A stretch of DNA of 64,000 bases from Crassaminicella profunda (GTDB taxonomy: Bacteria; Bacillota; Clostridia; Peptostreptococcales; Thermotaleaceae), in the NCBI RefSeq assembly GCF_019884785.1, contig NZ_CP082326.1, positions 3,279,355-3,343,354 of the forward strand, read 5' to 3'. The translations under genes were made by a program, and so were the position numbers. Positions 51,361 to 58,983 of this stretch are shown here, one piece after another; positions within the stretch are counted from its first letter, which is position 1; each line of letters starts with the position of its first letter. The notes beneath the pieces are model-generated. The model was not told the origin of the DNA and ran no database searches. It saw only the letters and a program-made list of their open reading frames with translations.

Positions 51361-51874
51361 AAACTTTTGCCCCCATACTTATCTGAATTTTTGCAAGCAT
51401 ACCAGCTCTGCTTAGCGCTTTTAGAAAAACAAATGCAATTGTTCCTCCAATAAGTGTCCCCATAATAAATGAAGGAACATAAAACATCCATGTAAGCCCT
51501 GTTCTACCCCAAATAAATGTCATAACAGGATATGAAAGTATGGCTCCTATAATACCCGTTCCTATAACCTCGCCAATAATAGCAAAAATCAACTTGCCTT
51601 TAGATACTCTGTATAAAACCCCAGAAAAAAATGCTCCAAAAACTGCTCCAGTTAAAGCTAAAGGTGGAATTCCCATAAAAGACATTCTTATGACACCAAT
51701 CAATGTAGCACAAAGCAGTGAATACCAAGGTCCAAGAATAACAGAACATACAATGTTAATAAAATGCGCCATAGGGCACATTCCTTCAATACGAAGAATT
51801 GGTGAAATGACAACTCCCATGGCCACCAACATTGCCAACATAACTTTTTTTAATAATTTTGAGTTTTTTTCCAT
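51305..51874 (-). CDS. thiW: ThiW thiazole transporter, ECF S component
   Basis: The 189-residue protein has five to six hydrophobic helices and the ThiW-type segment IEGMCPMAHFINIVCSVILG, then ATLIGVIRMSFMGIPPLALT. It would bring hydroxyethylthiazole into the cell with a shared ECF energising module. It is the first gene after two tandem thi-box aptamers, and is followed by thiM. Confidence 0.93.
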   Translation of the reverse strand: MEKNSKLLKKVMLAMLVAMGVVISPILRIEGMCPMAHFINIVCSVILGPWYSLLCATLIGVIRMSFMGIPPLALTGAVFGAFFSGVLYRVSKGKLIFAIIGEVIGTGIIGAILSYPVMTFIWGRTGLTWMFYVPSFIMGTLIGGTIAFVFLKALSRAGMLAKIQISMGAKVYDKPRVDNKKAIENKAGY

Positions 51875-51956
51875 AATAAAATACCTCCCTAATAATATTT
51901 ATTTTCCGACTATCATATAGGAAATAAATACCATCATCGAGGTACAATTTTAGCGT

Positions 51957-52056
51957 AACTAAATAGCAATTTCCTATATGACATAAGCCATACTGGTCGG
52001 TCGAAGCTCAAAAGCTTCCTCTCACCTTGAAACACAAGTTCCCTCGCTATTTAGTT
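51957..52056 (-). ncRNA. Divergent thi-box-like aptamer (second of tandem)
   Basis: Read on the minus strand, an 11-bp P1 stem (AACTAAATAGC/GCTATTTAGTT) closes an element with GGTGAGAGGAAG ... CTTCGACC, as in TPP riboswitches. The UGAGA bulge that holds the pyrimidine is kept, and the P3 stem has changed loop bases. The half that should read GATnnGGATAATGCC, which holds the pyrophosphate, instead reads GACCAGTATGGCTTATGTC. Its 3' part (51969-51981) is exactly complementary to 51913-51925 just before the thiW RBS, giving a plausible switch. A ligand other than TPP is possible. Confidence 0.65.
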
Positions 52057-52120
52057 GTATTTTGCCACAAAAGCCCAGGGCGCTCCCCCTTTGCTTTTTG
52101 GAGATAACTCCTAAAGGCAT

Positions 52121-52154
52121 AAAAAATGGGATACTCCGAATAAGGCGTATCCCA
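52121..52154 (-). terminator. Intrinsic terminator of the first thi-box
   Basis: TGGGATAC/GTATCCCA (52127-52154) with a 12-base loop is followed on the minus strand by TTTTTT. It lies between the two aptamers and so should be the expression platform of the upstream one. Confidence 0.85.
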
Positions 52155-52185
52155 CTCATACTCTCAAACTTTAACCAAATCGTAT

Positions 52186-52277
52186 AAGCTAAATATTTCC
52201 TTACGTCGGCATTATCCGAATCAAGTTATGGGTCGAAGTTAATCTTCCTCTCAGCCTGTAGCACAAGCTCCCCTTTT
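52186..52277 (-). ncRNA. TPP riboswitch (canonical)
   Basis: The minus strand has GGGGAGCTTGTG, GGCTGAGAGGAAG, CTTCGACC, then TTGATTCGGATAATGCCGACG and TAAGGAAA, a clear thi-box with CUGAGA and the GGAUAAUGCC half. A terminator follows 32 bp downstream. It should reduce transcription of thiW-thiM when thiamine pyrophosphate is plentiful. Confidence 0.92.
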
Positions 52278-52361
52278 CAAAAATCATATCATATAATTTT
52301 CTTAAATGCAATAGAATATCTTGATGCTAAAAAATATCAATGATAAAAATAGACATAGTAT

Positions 52362-53318
52362 CTACTGAAAAACTCCATATAAAATAGGAAGTACAAATGG
52401 AACAGCAAATGTTAAAATTGTTCCAGTTATTAATGTAACTAATCCTAATTCGGGACCAACAAACTTTGTAATAGGCATCAGCATAGTATCCATATTACCT
52501 GCCGCACCCCCAGCAATAGGACTTCCTTTACTGATTTTAATCAATAAGGGGAGCAACAAAACCGTGAAAAACTCTCGCATAACATTAACCACAAACCCAT
52601 AAGTTCCTATTTCAATACCATACACTTTTGTCATATATGCTCCCGTTAAGCTATAATAACTCATGCCACTAGAAGACATGACTGAAATCTCTGGGGGTAA
52701 ATTCAATATGCTCCCTGCTATAAATCCTCCTGCTATACTTCCTAAAAAAATAGCTAAGGAAATAAAAATAATCCTCACTCCTAAAACTTTAATATATTTA
52801 AATACGCTGCGATTATTTCCCAAACTTATACCCACCCCTATGTAAAGAAAAATCAGTGTTGCAGTCAAAATATATCCAAGGAGGTAAGCTTTTTCTTTCG
52901 GCATTACAAAATATCCCAATATCACACCTAAAGCTATGCTCAGAGGCATAATTAAAACTAATGGAGACAGCTCTTTCTTTTCTTCTTCTGAAACATTTAC
53001 TTCATTATCTAAATTCATATTTTCAGCATTCAAATTTTCTCTAATTTTATCTAAGGGCAGTATTGTCTTTTCAACAAGCAATGTGAAGATCACACTAAAT
53101 ATAATTGCCAGCAAAGCAATAACAAAGCAATTGATCCCAATCATATTAAGCTTTGACATAATCGAATTATTTACACCAATATTCATCCCAATTGTTAACA
53201 TAAGCACTATTAGCGTTATATTAACAATAAAATCTGTTGTTTTTAAAAATTTATCCGTCATTTTTTGAAATCCTACAATAAACCCAATTCCTAAACAAAT
53301 AAACGGTAAAATAGTCAT
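52362..53318 (-). CDS. lysO: LysO-family transporter (DUF340)
   Basis: The 318-residue membrane protein has two related halves of about four helices each, joined by a charged linker (about 85-120). Conserved text includes LMLTIGMNIGVNN, SGMSYYSLTGAYMTKVYG and VNVMREFFTVLLLPLLIK. This is the YbjE/LysO group, whose E. coli member exports lysine. The substrate here is inferred from family only. It begins behind GGGGGGAG. It stands apart from the thi operon, whose leader lies just downstream. Confidence 0.88.
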   Translation of the reverse strand: MTILPFICLGIGFIVGFQKMTDKFLKTTDFIVNITLIVLMLTIGMNIGVNNSIMSKLNMIGINCFVIALLAIIFSVIFTLLVEKTILPLDKIRENLNAENMNLDNEVNVSEEEKKELSPLVLIMPLSIALGVILGYFVMPKEKAYLLGYILTATLIFLYIGVGISLGNNRSVFKYIKVLGVRIIFISLAIFLGSIAGGFIAGSILNLPPEISVMSSSGMSYYSLTGAYMTKVYGIEIGTYGFVVNVMREFFTVLLLPLLIKISKGSPIAGGAAGNMDTMLMPITKFVGPELGLVTLITGTILTFAVPFVLPILYGVFQ

Positions 53319-53357
53319 ATACTATACTCCCCCCAATAGATTAAATTGATTTTTTTA

Positions 53358-53438
53358 TCATAATCTATCAAAAATATCTATGATAAATGTACCCTGTTTT
53401 TCTTTTATAATCTTCATTGTAAATACCAACATATTCAT
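53358..53438 (-). pseudogene. Relic of the rnhA 5' end
   Basis: The minus strand reads MNMLVFTMKIIKEKQGTF, then IIDIFDRL and a stop. It matches the start of the RNase H gene at 39895 (MNMLVFSMSIIKEQQGSF) at DNA level, including some bases before the ATG. Nothing else of the gene is present. Confidence 0.75.
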
Positions 53439-53912
53439 ATGAAAAATCCCTTATATACTAACCATATTCATAAATCTGCTAATGCTTCTTTTAACATAAA
53501 AAAAGTATGATTTTGTAAAATTCTACAATTTACCTATTATTTCCTTCTATGAAAACCTATTCTTTCATAAAATATTTTCGTAAAATATCAAAAAAGTTTT
53601 CATCTGAAATTTTTATCATTTCCTCAAAATATATTGACCTAATTACTATTTTTTGTGTATTTGATAAATTTCTATATTTATTATAGCTAAATACATACTA
53701 AAAAGCAGCTATAATGCGTTTTTTTATATTCCATTAAGATGCAAACGCTCTCTTAATAAATGTAAACGGTTTTTCAATTTTTTTCAGGAAATTACGGCTT
53801 TTTACGGTTTGAATTACTGGTGCTATAATGTAATCAAAATTAAGTAATTTAACAACTAAGTACTTAATTACTAACTCAATAAATAAAATATAAATGAATG
53901 GAGGGATTTATT
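53439..53912 (+). promoter_or_regulatory. Upstream region of a small peptide gene: cre-like site and promoter
   Basis: ATGCAAACGCTCTCT (53739-53753) fits the CcpA cre consensus, and a second weaker site begins at 53760 (ATGTAAACGG). A promoter is suggested by TTTACG (53801-53806), 17 bp, TATAAT (53824-53829). An imperfect AAGTAATT/AATTACT hairpin follows before the RBS. The segment 53439-53730 is AT-rich, and I see nothing in it. Confidence 0.5.
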
Positions 53913-54014
53913 ATGTTTCAATTAGTATTTATGTTTTTAGGATTAACTTTCTTAGCAGGGATTGCATTAGTTGCTTCCATTGACGATGAAAAAAGAAACT
54001 TTAAGACAAGATAA
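53913..54014 (+). CDS. 33-residue membrane peptide
   Basis: ATG at 53913 is preceded by GGAGGG at good spacing. The peptide MFQLVFMFLGLTFLAGIALV, then ASIDDEKRNFKTR, has one hydrophobic helix and a charged tail. It has its own likely promoter and cre-like site, so expression is plausible. The family is not recognised. Confidence 0.55.
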   Translation: MFQLVFMFLGLTFLAGIALVASIDDEKRNFKTR

Positions 54015-54050
54015 TTAAGTGAAAAGATCATTTCTTTTTACAATTCTTTT

Positions 54051-54142
54051 CTAAAAGTGCTCATAAAAAATCTCCTTTCTGGTTGGAATATGATTTTTTA
54101 CCATTACCAGAAAGAAGACAATTTTAGCACCTTTTTAAATGT
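54051..54142. other. Nested inverted repeats between small peptide gene and sucD
   Basis: CTTTCTGGT (54075-54083) pairs with ACCAGAAAG near 54106-54114, and outer GTGCT pairs with AGCAC (near 54129), followed on the plus strand by CTTTTT. The structure could end transcription from either side. On the minus strand AGAAAGGAG precedes an 8-codon frame that I do not call a gene. Confidence 0.4.
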
Positions 54143-54160
54143 AATATCTATTCTTTTTTA

Positions 54161-55525
54161 TTATGCCCAAATCTCTTCGTCTGTTGGGACTTTCTTATCA
54201 ATTACCATACCAATTCTTGATACATTGATTAAGTGTTTGTAATCAAGGTTTTCAGAAATTGCATTGTTCCCCCATGTTCCACATCCTAATGTAGTTGATG
54301 GAGCAAATCCATTTGTTAATGATCCACCAGCAGTTGTTGATGATGGTGCATTTACAACTAATCTACTTACAGTTAAATACACCCCTGCTTTTTTAATATG
54401 CTCTACATTATTTGAGTGAACAGCTGTACTATGTCCTCTTCCTTCTAAATCTAAGTTTGTTTGTGCAATGTGTAATGCCTCATCAAAAGTATCATATTTA
54501 AACGCTGCCATTACAGGACACATTTTTTCTTTACAAAGAATATCTTCCTTACCGATTCCATTTGTCGCTAATAAAATAACTTTTGTATCTTCTGGAACTT
54601 CAACCCCTGCAAGTTTTGCTACATCTTGAACAGATTGCCCTACTACATCCTTGTTGATAATTCCCTTTTCAGTAAAGATTGCTTTTCTAAATTTATCAAC
54701 TACTGATTGTTCTTCTATATAATATGCTCCATTCGCTTCCATAGCTTTAACCACTTCATCATATTTGTCATTTGGTGCAATAATAGTTTGCTCTCCTGAA
54801 CAAATAATTCCATTGTCAAATTTTCTTCCAGCAATAATTTTTGCTGTAGCATCTAAATAATCTACGTCTCTATCTAAGATTACTTGAACATTTCCAGCTC
54901 CAACACCATAAGATGGTTTTCCACTTGAATAAGCAGCTTTTACAACGCCCATACCACCTGTAGCTAATACTACGTCAACTACCTTCATCAATTCGTTTGT
55001 ACGCTCTATAGAAGAGTCATGAATGATTTGAATTAAATTCTTTGGTGCATTTAATTTTTCAAGCTCTTTATTGATAAGCTCAACAGTACGTCTACTACAC
55101 ATTTCTGATCTTGGATGAGGTGCAACAACGATGGCATTTCTTCCCTTTAATGCAAACATTGCATTACACATTGGCGTAACAATTGGATTTGTAGTTGGTG
55201 TAACAGCTCCAATAATTCCTATTGGCTTTGCCACATACATAAGCCCCTGCTCTTCATCTGTATCAATAATTCCTACAGATTTTTTATCCTTTAAGTTGTT
55301 CCATATAACCTTTGCTTTACCTTTATTTTTAGCAACCTTATCTTCATATACGCCCATTCTTGTTTCTTCAATAGCCATTTTTGCTAATTCTTCCGCATTA
55401 TCATAAACAGTTTTTGCAACTACTTTGACAATAGCATCTACTTGTTCTTGCGTATAGCTTTCAAATTCTCTTTGGGCTTTCTTTGCATTTTCTAATAATC
55501 CTAAAATATATTCTTGATGAGTCAT
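54161..55525 (-). CDS. sucD: CoA-acylating aldehyde dehydrogenase (succinate-semialdehyde type)
   Basis: The ATG behind AGGGGAT gives 454 residues. The enzyme has VTPTTNPIVTPMCNAM (NAD binding), SGKPSYGVGAGNVQVILDRD, DNGIICSGEQ with the catalytic Cys, and the C-terminal TTAGGSLTNGFAPSTTLGCG. Length and motifs fit clostridial SucD/acetylating dehydrogenases. It follows a succinyl-CoA:acetate CoA-transferase-type gene, so reduction of succinyl-CoA to succinate semialdehyde is the best inference; acetaldehyde or butyraldehyde remain possible. Confidence 0.88.
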   Translation of the reverse strand: MTHQEYILGLLENAKKAQREFESYTQEQVDAIVKVVAKTVYDNAEELAKMAIEETRMGVYEDKVAKNKGKAKVIWNNLKDKKSVGIIDTDEEQGLMYVAKPIGIIGAVTPTTNPIVTPMCNAMFALKGRNAIVVAPHPRSEMCSRRTVELINKELEKLNAPKNLIQIIHDSSIERTNELMKVVDVVLATGGMGVVKAAYSSGKPSYGVGAGNVQVILDRDVDYLDATAKIIAGRKFDNGIICSGEQTIIAPNDKYDEVVKAMEANGAYYIEEQSVVDKFRKAIFTEKGIINKDVVGQSVQDVAKLAGVEVPEDTKVILLATNGIGKEDILCKEKMCPVMAAFKYDTFDEALHIAQTNLDLEGRGHSTAVHSNNVEHIKKAGVYLTVSRLVVNAPSSTTAGGSLTNGFAPSTTLGCGTWGNNAISENLDYKHLINVSRIGMVIDKKVPTDEEIWA

Positions 55526-55553
55526 GATAAAATCCCCTTTCATTTATATAAAT

Positions 55554-57053
55554 TTATTTCATACTTCCTGTTTTCATAAACTTTGTATGCCATGAAAGTG
55601 CTTCTTCTAATATATGTGGTGTATGCTTATATCCACTTTCATAAGCTCTATTATAATAATCTAATAATTTTTCTTTGTAATCTGGATGTACACAATTATT
55701 GATAATCTCCTTAGCTCTTTCTTTTGGACTCAGTCCTCTTAAATCTGCAACACCTTGTTCTGTTACAATAACCATCACATCATGCTCCGTGTGATCCACA
55801 TGTGAAACCATTGGTACAATAGATGAAATATCTCCATTTTTTGCAATAGATGCGGTTGTAAATATTGTAAGGTATGCATTTCTAGCAAAATCTCCAGAAC
55901 CACCAATTCCATTCATCATACGAGATCCCATTACATGAGTAGAATTAACATTTCCGTATATATCAAGCTCTAGAGCTGTATTCATAGCAATTACGCCCAG
56001 TCTTCTTGCCACCTCTGGATGGTTACTAATTTCTTGTGGTCTTAAAATAATTCTGTCTTTAAAGAAGTCAATCTCTTCTTCAAATTGTACTAATCCTTCT
56101 GGTGAAGGGCTTATAGATGTAGTAGATGCCATTTTCGCTTTTCCACATCTTAGTAACTCAAGCATTGAGTCCTGAACAACCTCTGTATAGCATGTAAGAT
56201 TTTCAAAACTTGATTCACATAATCCATAAAGTACTGCGTTTGCTACACTTCCTACACCTGATTGGATTGGTTGTAAGTTCTTTGGAAGTCTTCCTAGTTC
56301 TACTTCTTTTTCTAAGAACTTTAATATATTAGCTGATATTTTTTTAGATACCTCATCTACTGGCGTAAGGGGTCTAGTTTTATCCTGTAAATCTGTTATT
56401 ATAATCCCTGCAATTTTATCTAATCCACATGGAATAAAGGTAGTTCCTATTCTTTGATCTGCCTTTGTAATGGGAATAGGTTCTCTATTTGGAGGACTTT
56501 GTGGCATATAAATATCTGCCATGCCTTCTAATGCCAAAGGTTTTTTCATATTAATTTCTACGATAACTTTGTCTGCTTGCTTTACAAATACAGGTGTATT
56601 TCCAACTCCTGTAGTAGGAATAATATGTCCTTCTTCTGTAATAGCTACAGCTTCAACAATTGCCACATCAACCTTTGGTAATATTCCATAGCTTACATAT
56701 TGAGGTGTATGACTTAAATGCATATCTAAATACTCTGCTTGTCCATTATTAATAGCATTTCTTAATGTGCTGTTCGTTTGATAAGGAAGTCTTTTAGCAA
56801 TGATCCCGGCTTCTGCCCAAGCGCCATCTACTTCTGGCCCTAATGAAGCACCAGAATATACTCCTAGACTCATTTTCTCTCCACTGTTTTTTACTCTTTC
56901 TGCAAGAGCTAAGGGTACTGCTTTTGGGTATCCTGATGGTGTAAATCCACTAACACCAATAATCATTCCATCCTCTATCAACTTAGCTAATTCTTCTGCT
57001 GTTGCTATTTTACTAACTAAATCCTTATTTCTTATTCTGTCACCATATTTCAT
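55554..57053 (-). CDS. cat1: Succinyl-CoA:acetate CoA-transferase type enzyme
   Basis: The 499-residue protein matches the Cat1/acetyl-CoA hydrolase long family: GVSGFTPSGYPKAVPLALAE, SGASLGPEVDGAW, PTTGVGNTPVFV, QSGVGSVANAVL, then CYTEVVQDSMLELL with the thioester-forming Glu, and a C-terminal VSHVDHTEHDV. In C. kluyveri, Cat1 stands beside sucD in the succinate fermentation cluster, and the same pairing is seen here. GGGGGA lies upstream of the ATG. Confidence 0.92.
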   Translation of the reverse strand: MKYGDRIRNKDLVSKIATAEELAKLIEDGMIIGVSGFTPSGYPKAVPLALAERVKNSGEKMSLGVYSGASLGPEVDGAWAEAGIIAKRLPYQTNSTLRNAINNGQAEYLDMHLSHTPQYVSYGILPKVDVAIVEAVAITEEGHIIPTTGVGNTPVFVKQADKVIVEINMKKPLALEGMADIYMPQSPPNREPIPITKADQRIGTTFIPCGLDKIAGIIITDLQDKTRPLTPVDEVSKKISANILKFLEKEVELGRLPKNLQPIQSGVGSVANAVLYGLCESSFENLTCYTEVVQDSMLELLRCGKAKMASTTSISPSPEGLVQFEEEIDFFKDRIILRPQEISNHPEVARRLGVIAMNTALELDIYGNVNSTHVMGSRMMNGIGGSGDFARNAYLTIFTTASIAKNGDISSIVPMVSHVDHTEHDVMVIVTEQGVADLRGLSPKERAKEIINNCVHPDYKEKLLDYYNRAYESGYKHTPHILEEALSWHTKFMKTGSMK

Positions 57054-57089
57054 GTCGATTCCCCCAATCTTTTATCTCTATCACTCTAA

Positions 57090-58475
57090 TTACATTGGTA
57101 AATTATGAAGTATAATTGTAAAGATAACCATTCCTAATAATGCAAATGGATACGTTGCTCCATATCCTGCAGCAGGATCATCACTACCAATTGCATCAAC
57201 TGCAGCACCAAGTCCTGGCGTTGATGTCATTCCTCCACAGATTGCTCCTGATAACATAATCCAATTAATTTTTAATACATATCTTCCGATAAAGAAGCCG
57301 ATTGTCATTGCAACAATCCCTACTACTAGTGATACAATTGCTAAATACCATCCTGTCCCAAGTAATGCATCAAATACTTTAAACCCATATCTAAGACCTA
57401 CAATAGCTAGGAAAAATGCAAGAGATAGTTGTCTCACAACCCCTAAAATCTTATTATTCATTCTAAAATTCATAAACCCTATTTTTCCTATATGTCCAAG
57501 AATCAATGAACCTACTAAAACACCACCTGTAGAACCTAGACTAAAATCTCCTAAAAAGGGAAGTACAATTTTTATCTTACCTAAGGTATATCCAAAGAAA
57601 CAAGCTACACAAAAGGCAATAAGGTCAAAAGAAGTTTCTTTGATTTCTTTCCCTCCTGCTAATGCTTTTGCTTCTGCCATTTCTTCTCTAAACATTTTTT
57701 GTTCCTTTTCTACATCCATACCAAAAATCCTTGGGAAGAAATTTACGGCAATAATTACGATTAGAACACCAAATGGATATCCAATAGCATGACCTACACC
57801 AATTCCTGCTTCAGCATTTTTTACTAATTGTTCTTTTTGCTCAACTGATAATGTTTTTGTATTTTCTGGTGTTAACTGACCTTCTGAATCTAATACATAA
57901 AGGATTTTTGCCTTTTCAGCATCATTCATTGAATCATACTCTTCACCCTTATGAGTAGCATGCCCCTTTGCTGTCTCAATAGCTGCTGCAAGTCCAGGGG
58001 AACTTGTTAATGCTCCTGTATAAACGCCAGATATTTCATATGGATTAGAGCTAAGTCCTAATGCTGGGCTTAAAAGAGTCATCCCATAGGTTGCAGATGC
58101 ACCTAAGAAAGTAATCAAAAATCCTAATACAACAAATTTTGTTCCATATTTTTTTAGTACTGCTCCCATATCCTTTGCTGCTAATAGTCCCACTGCAGCA
58201 ACAAACAGAATCAAGAATAGATAAAAAAAGTTTTTATCCACAACACCAGCCTTTATAAGCTTCGAAGCAGCCTTAAAACCAGTATCTCCTTCCTCAAATC
58301 CTTTAGCATATTTGAGTACCCACCAACCAATCAAAAGTCCTGAAAATAAAGTTCCTGATACACCAAAATTAAATTTTCCAAATTTTATTTTTCCAAACAA
58401 CATTCCTGTAAAAACGGCTATAAACATTAGTACAAATGGGTTTGTAATCCAAGCAACTACATCAAATTTCATCAT
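57090..58475 (-). CDS. AspT/AAE-family carrier
   Basis: The 461-residue protein has two halves with matching motifs, GVYTGALTSSPGLAAAIE and GGMTSTPGLGAAVDAIG, separated by a soluble insert (about 165-275). This is the aspartate:alanine exchanger (AspT/YidE) architecture, though the insert differs from the TrkA-C pair of the larger members. Being first in an operon with cat1 and sucD, it probably moves a fermentation acid such as succinate (inference). Confidence 0.85.
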   Translation of the reverse strand: MMKFDVVAWITNPFVLMFIAVFTGMLFGKIKFGKFNFGVSGTLFSGLLIGWWVLKYAKGFEEGDTGFKAASKLIKAGVVDKNFFYLFLILFVAAVGLLAAKDMGAVLKKYGTKFVVLGFLITFLGASATYGMTLLSPALGLSSNPYEISGVYTGALTSSPGLAAAIETAKGHATHKGEEYDSMNDAEKAKILYVLDSEGQLTPENTKTLSVEQKEQLVKNAEAGIGVGHAIGYPFGVLIVIIAVNFFPRIFGMDVEKEQKMFREEMAEAKALAGGKEIKETSFDLIAFCVACFFGYTLGKIKIVLPFLGDFSLGSTGGVLVGSLILGHIGKIGFMNFRMNNKILGVVRQLSLAFFLAIVGLRYGFKVFDALLGTGWYLAIVSLVVGIVAMTIGFFIGRYVLKINWIMLSGAICGGMTSTPGLGAAVDAIGSDDPAAGYGATYPFALLGMVIFTIILHNLPM

Positions 58476-58552
58476 ATTATTTTCCCTCTCTTTCTTTTGC
58501 TGTTAGAATTTCATTGATAAATCCATTTTTGTAAGTTATTATGTTTTTTTGT

Positions 58553-58868
58553 TTGTTAAATAACTAACGTTTAAATTGAAAAAAAATAACTTTGTGCACA
58601 TATAACTTTATCCTTACCCTTTTAGCTGTGAAAACTTTTACTTATATAGCAGATATCTTGTGAAAACAGGAGCTATTTTATTCAAACCGGTTTTTTTATC
58701 ATTTTACCTCTGATTTTTTTAGTTCTTATTGAGAATTCCCTTTCCAATTCTTTGCCATAGTAAATTTTTATGTTAATTAATTAACTATGTATGGCAAAAA
58801 AAATATTTTTGTTCATCAACTCTTTGTTTGTATACTTGTGCATCAGTATTTTGTTAATATTTTAACAC
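58553..58868 (-). promoter_or_regulatory. Rex-like operators upstream of the carrier-cat1-sucD operon
   Basis: Against TTGTTAA-N4-TTAACAA there are three matches. TTGTTAATATTTTAACAC (58851-58868) fits 13 of 14 fixed positions, ATGTTAATTAATTAACTA (58770-58787) fits 12, and TTGTTAAATAACTAACGT (58553-58570) fits 11. A NADH-sensing Rex repressor would suit an operon with a NADH-dependent dehydrogenase. The whole 58476-58960 region has no gene and is very AT-rich, so chance similarity is not excluded for the weaker two. Confidence 0.55.
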
Positions 58869-58958
58869 GGTTTTTTATAATATTCAAACCTTTTTTTTGA
58901 TTTTTTTTATTATTTTTTATAGGATGCAAATTAAATCATTAGTATTTAAATTTACTGT

Positions 58959-58983
58959 AAAAAAAGGGGCATTGTTTAGCCCC
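58959..58983 (-). terminator. Terminator of the chemotaxis receptor gene
   Basis: On the minus strand GGGGC, 8-base loop, GCCCC, then TTTTTTT. The first arm begins in the stop codon of the receptor gene. Confidence 0.9.

Noticed and set aside
53760-53775. Second full cre site (ATGTAAACGG..)
   Set aside because: The right half lacks the fixed C, so it was mentioned only as weak.
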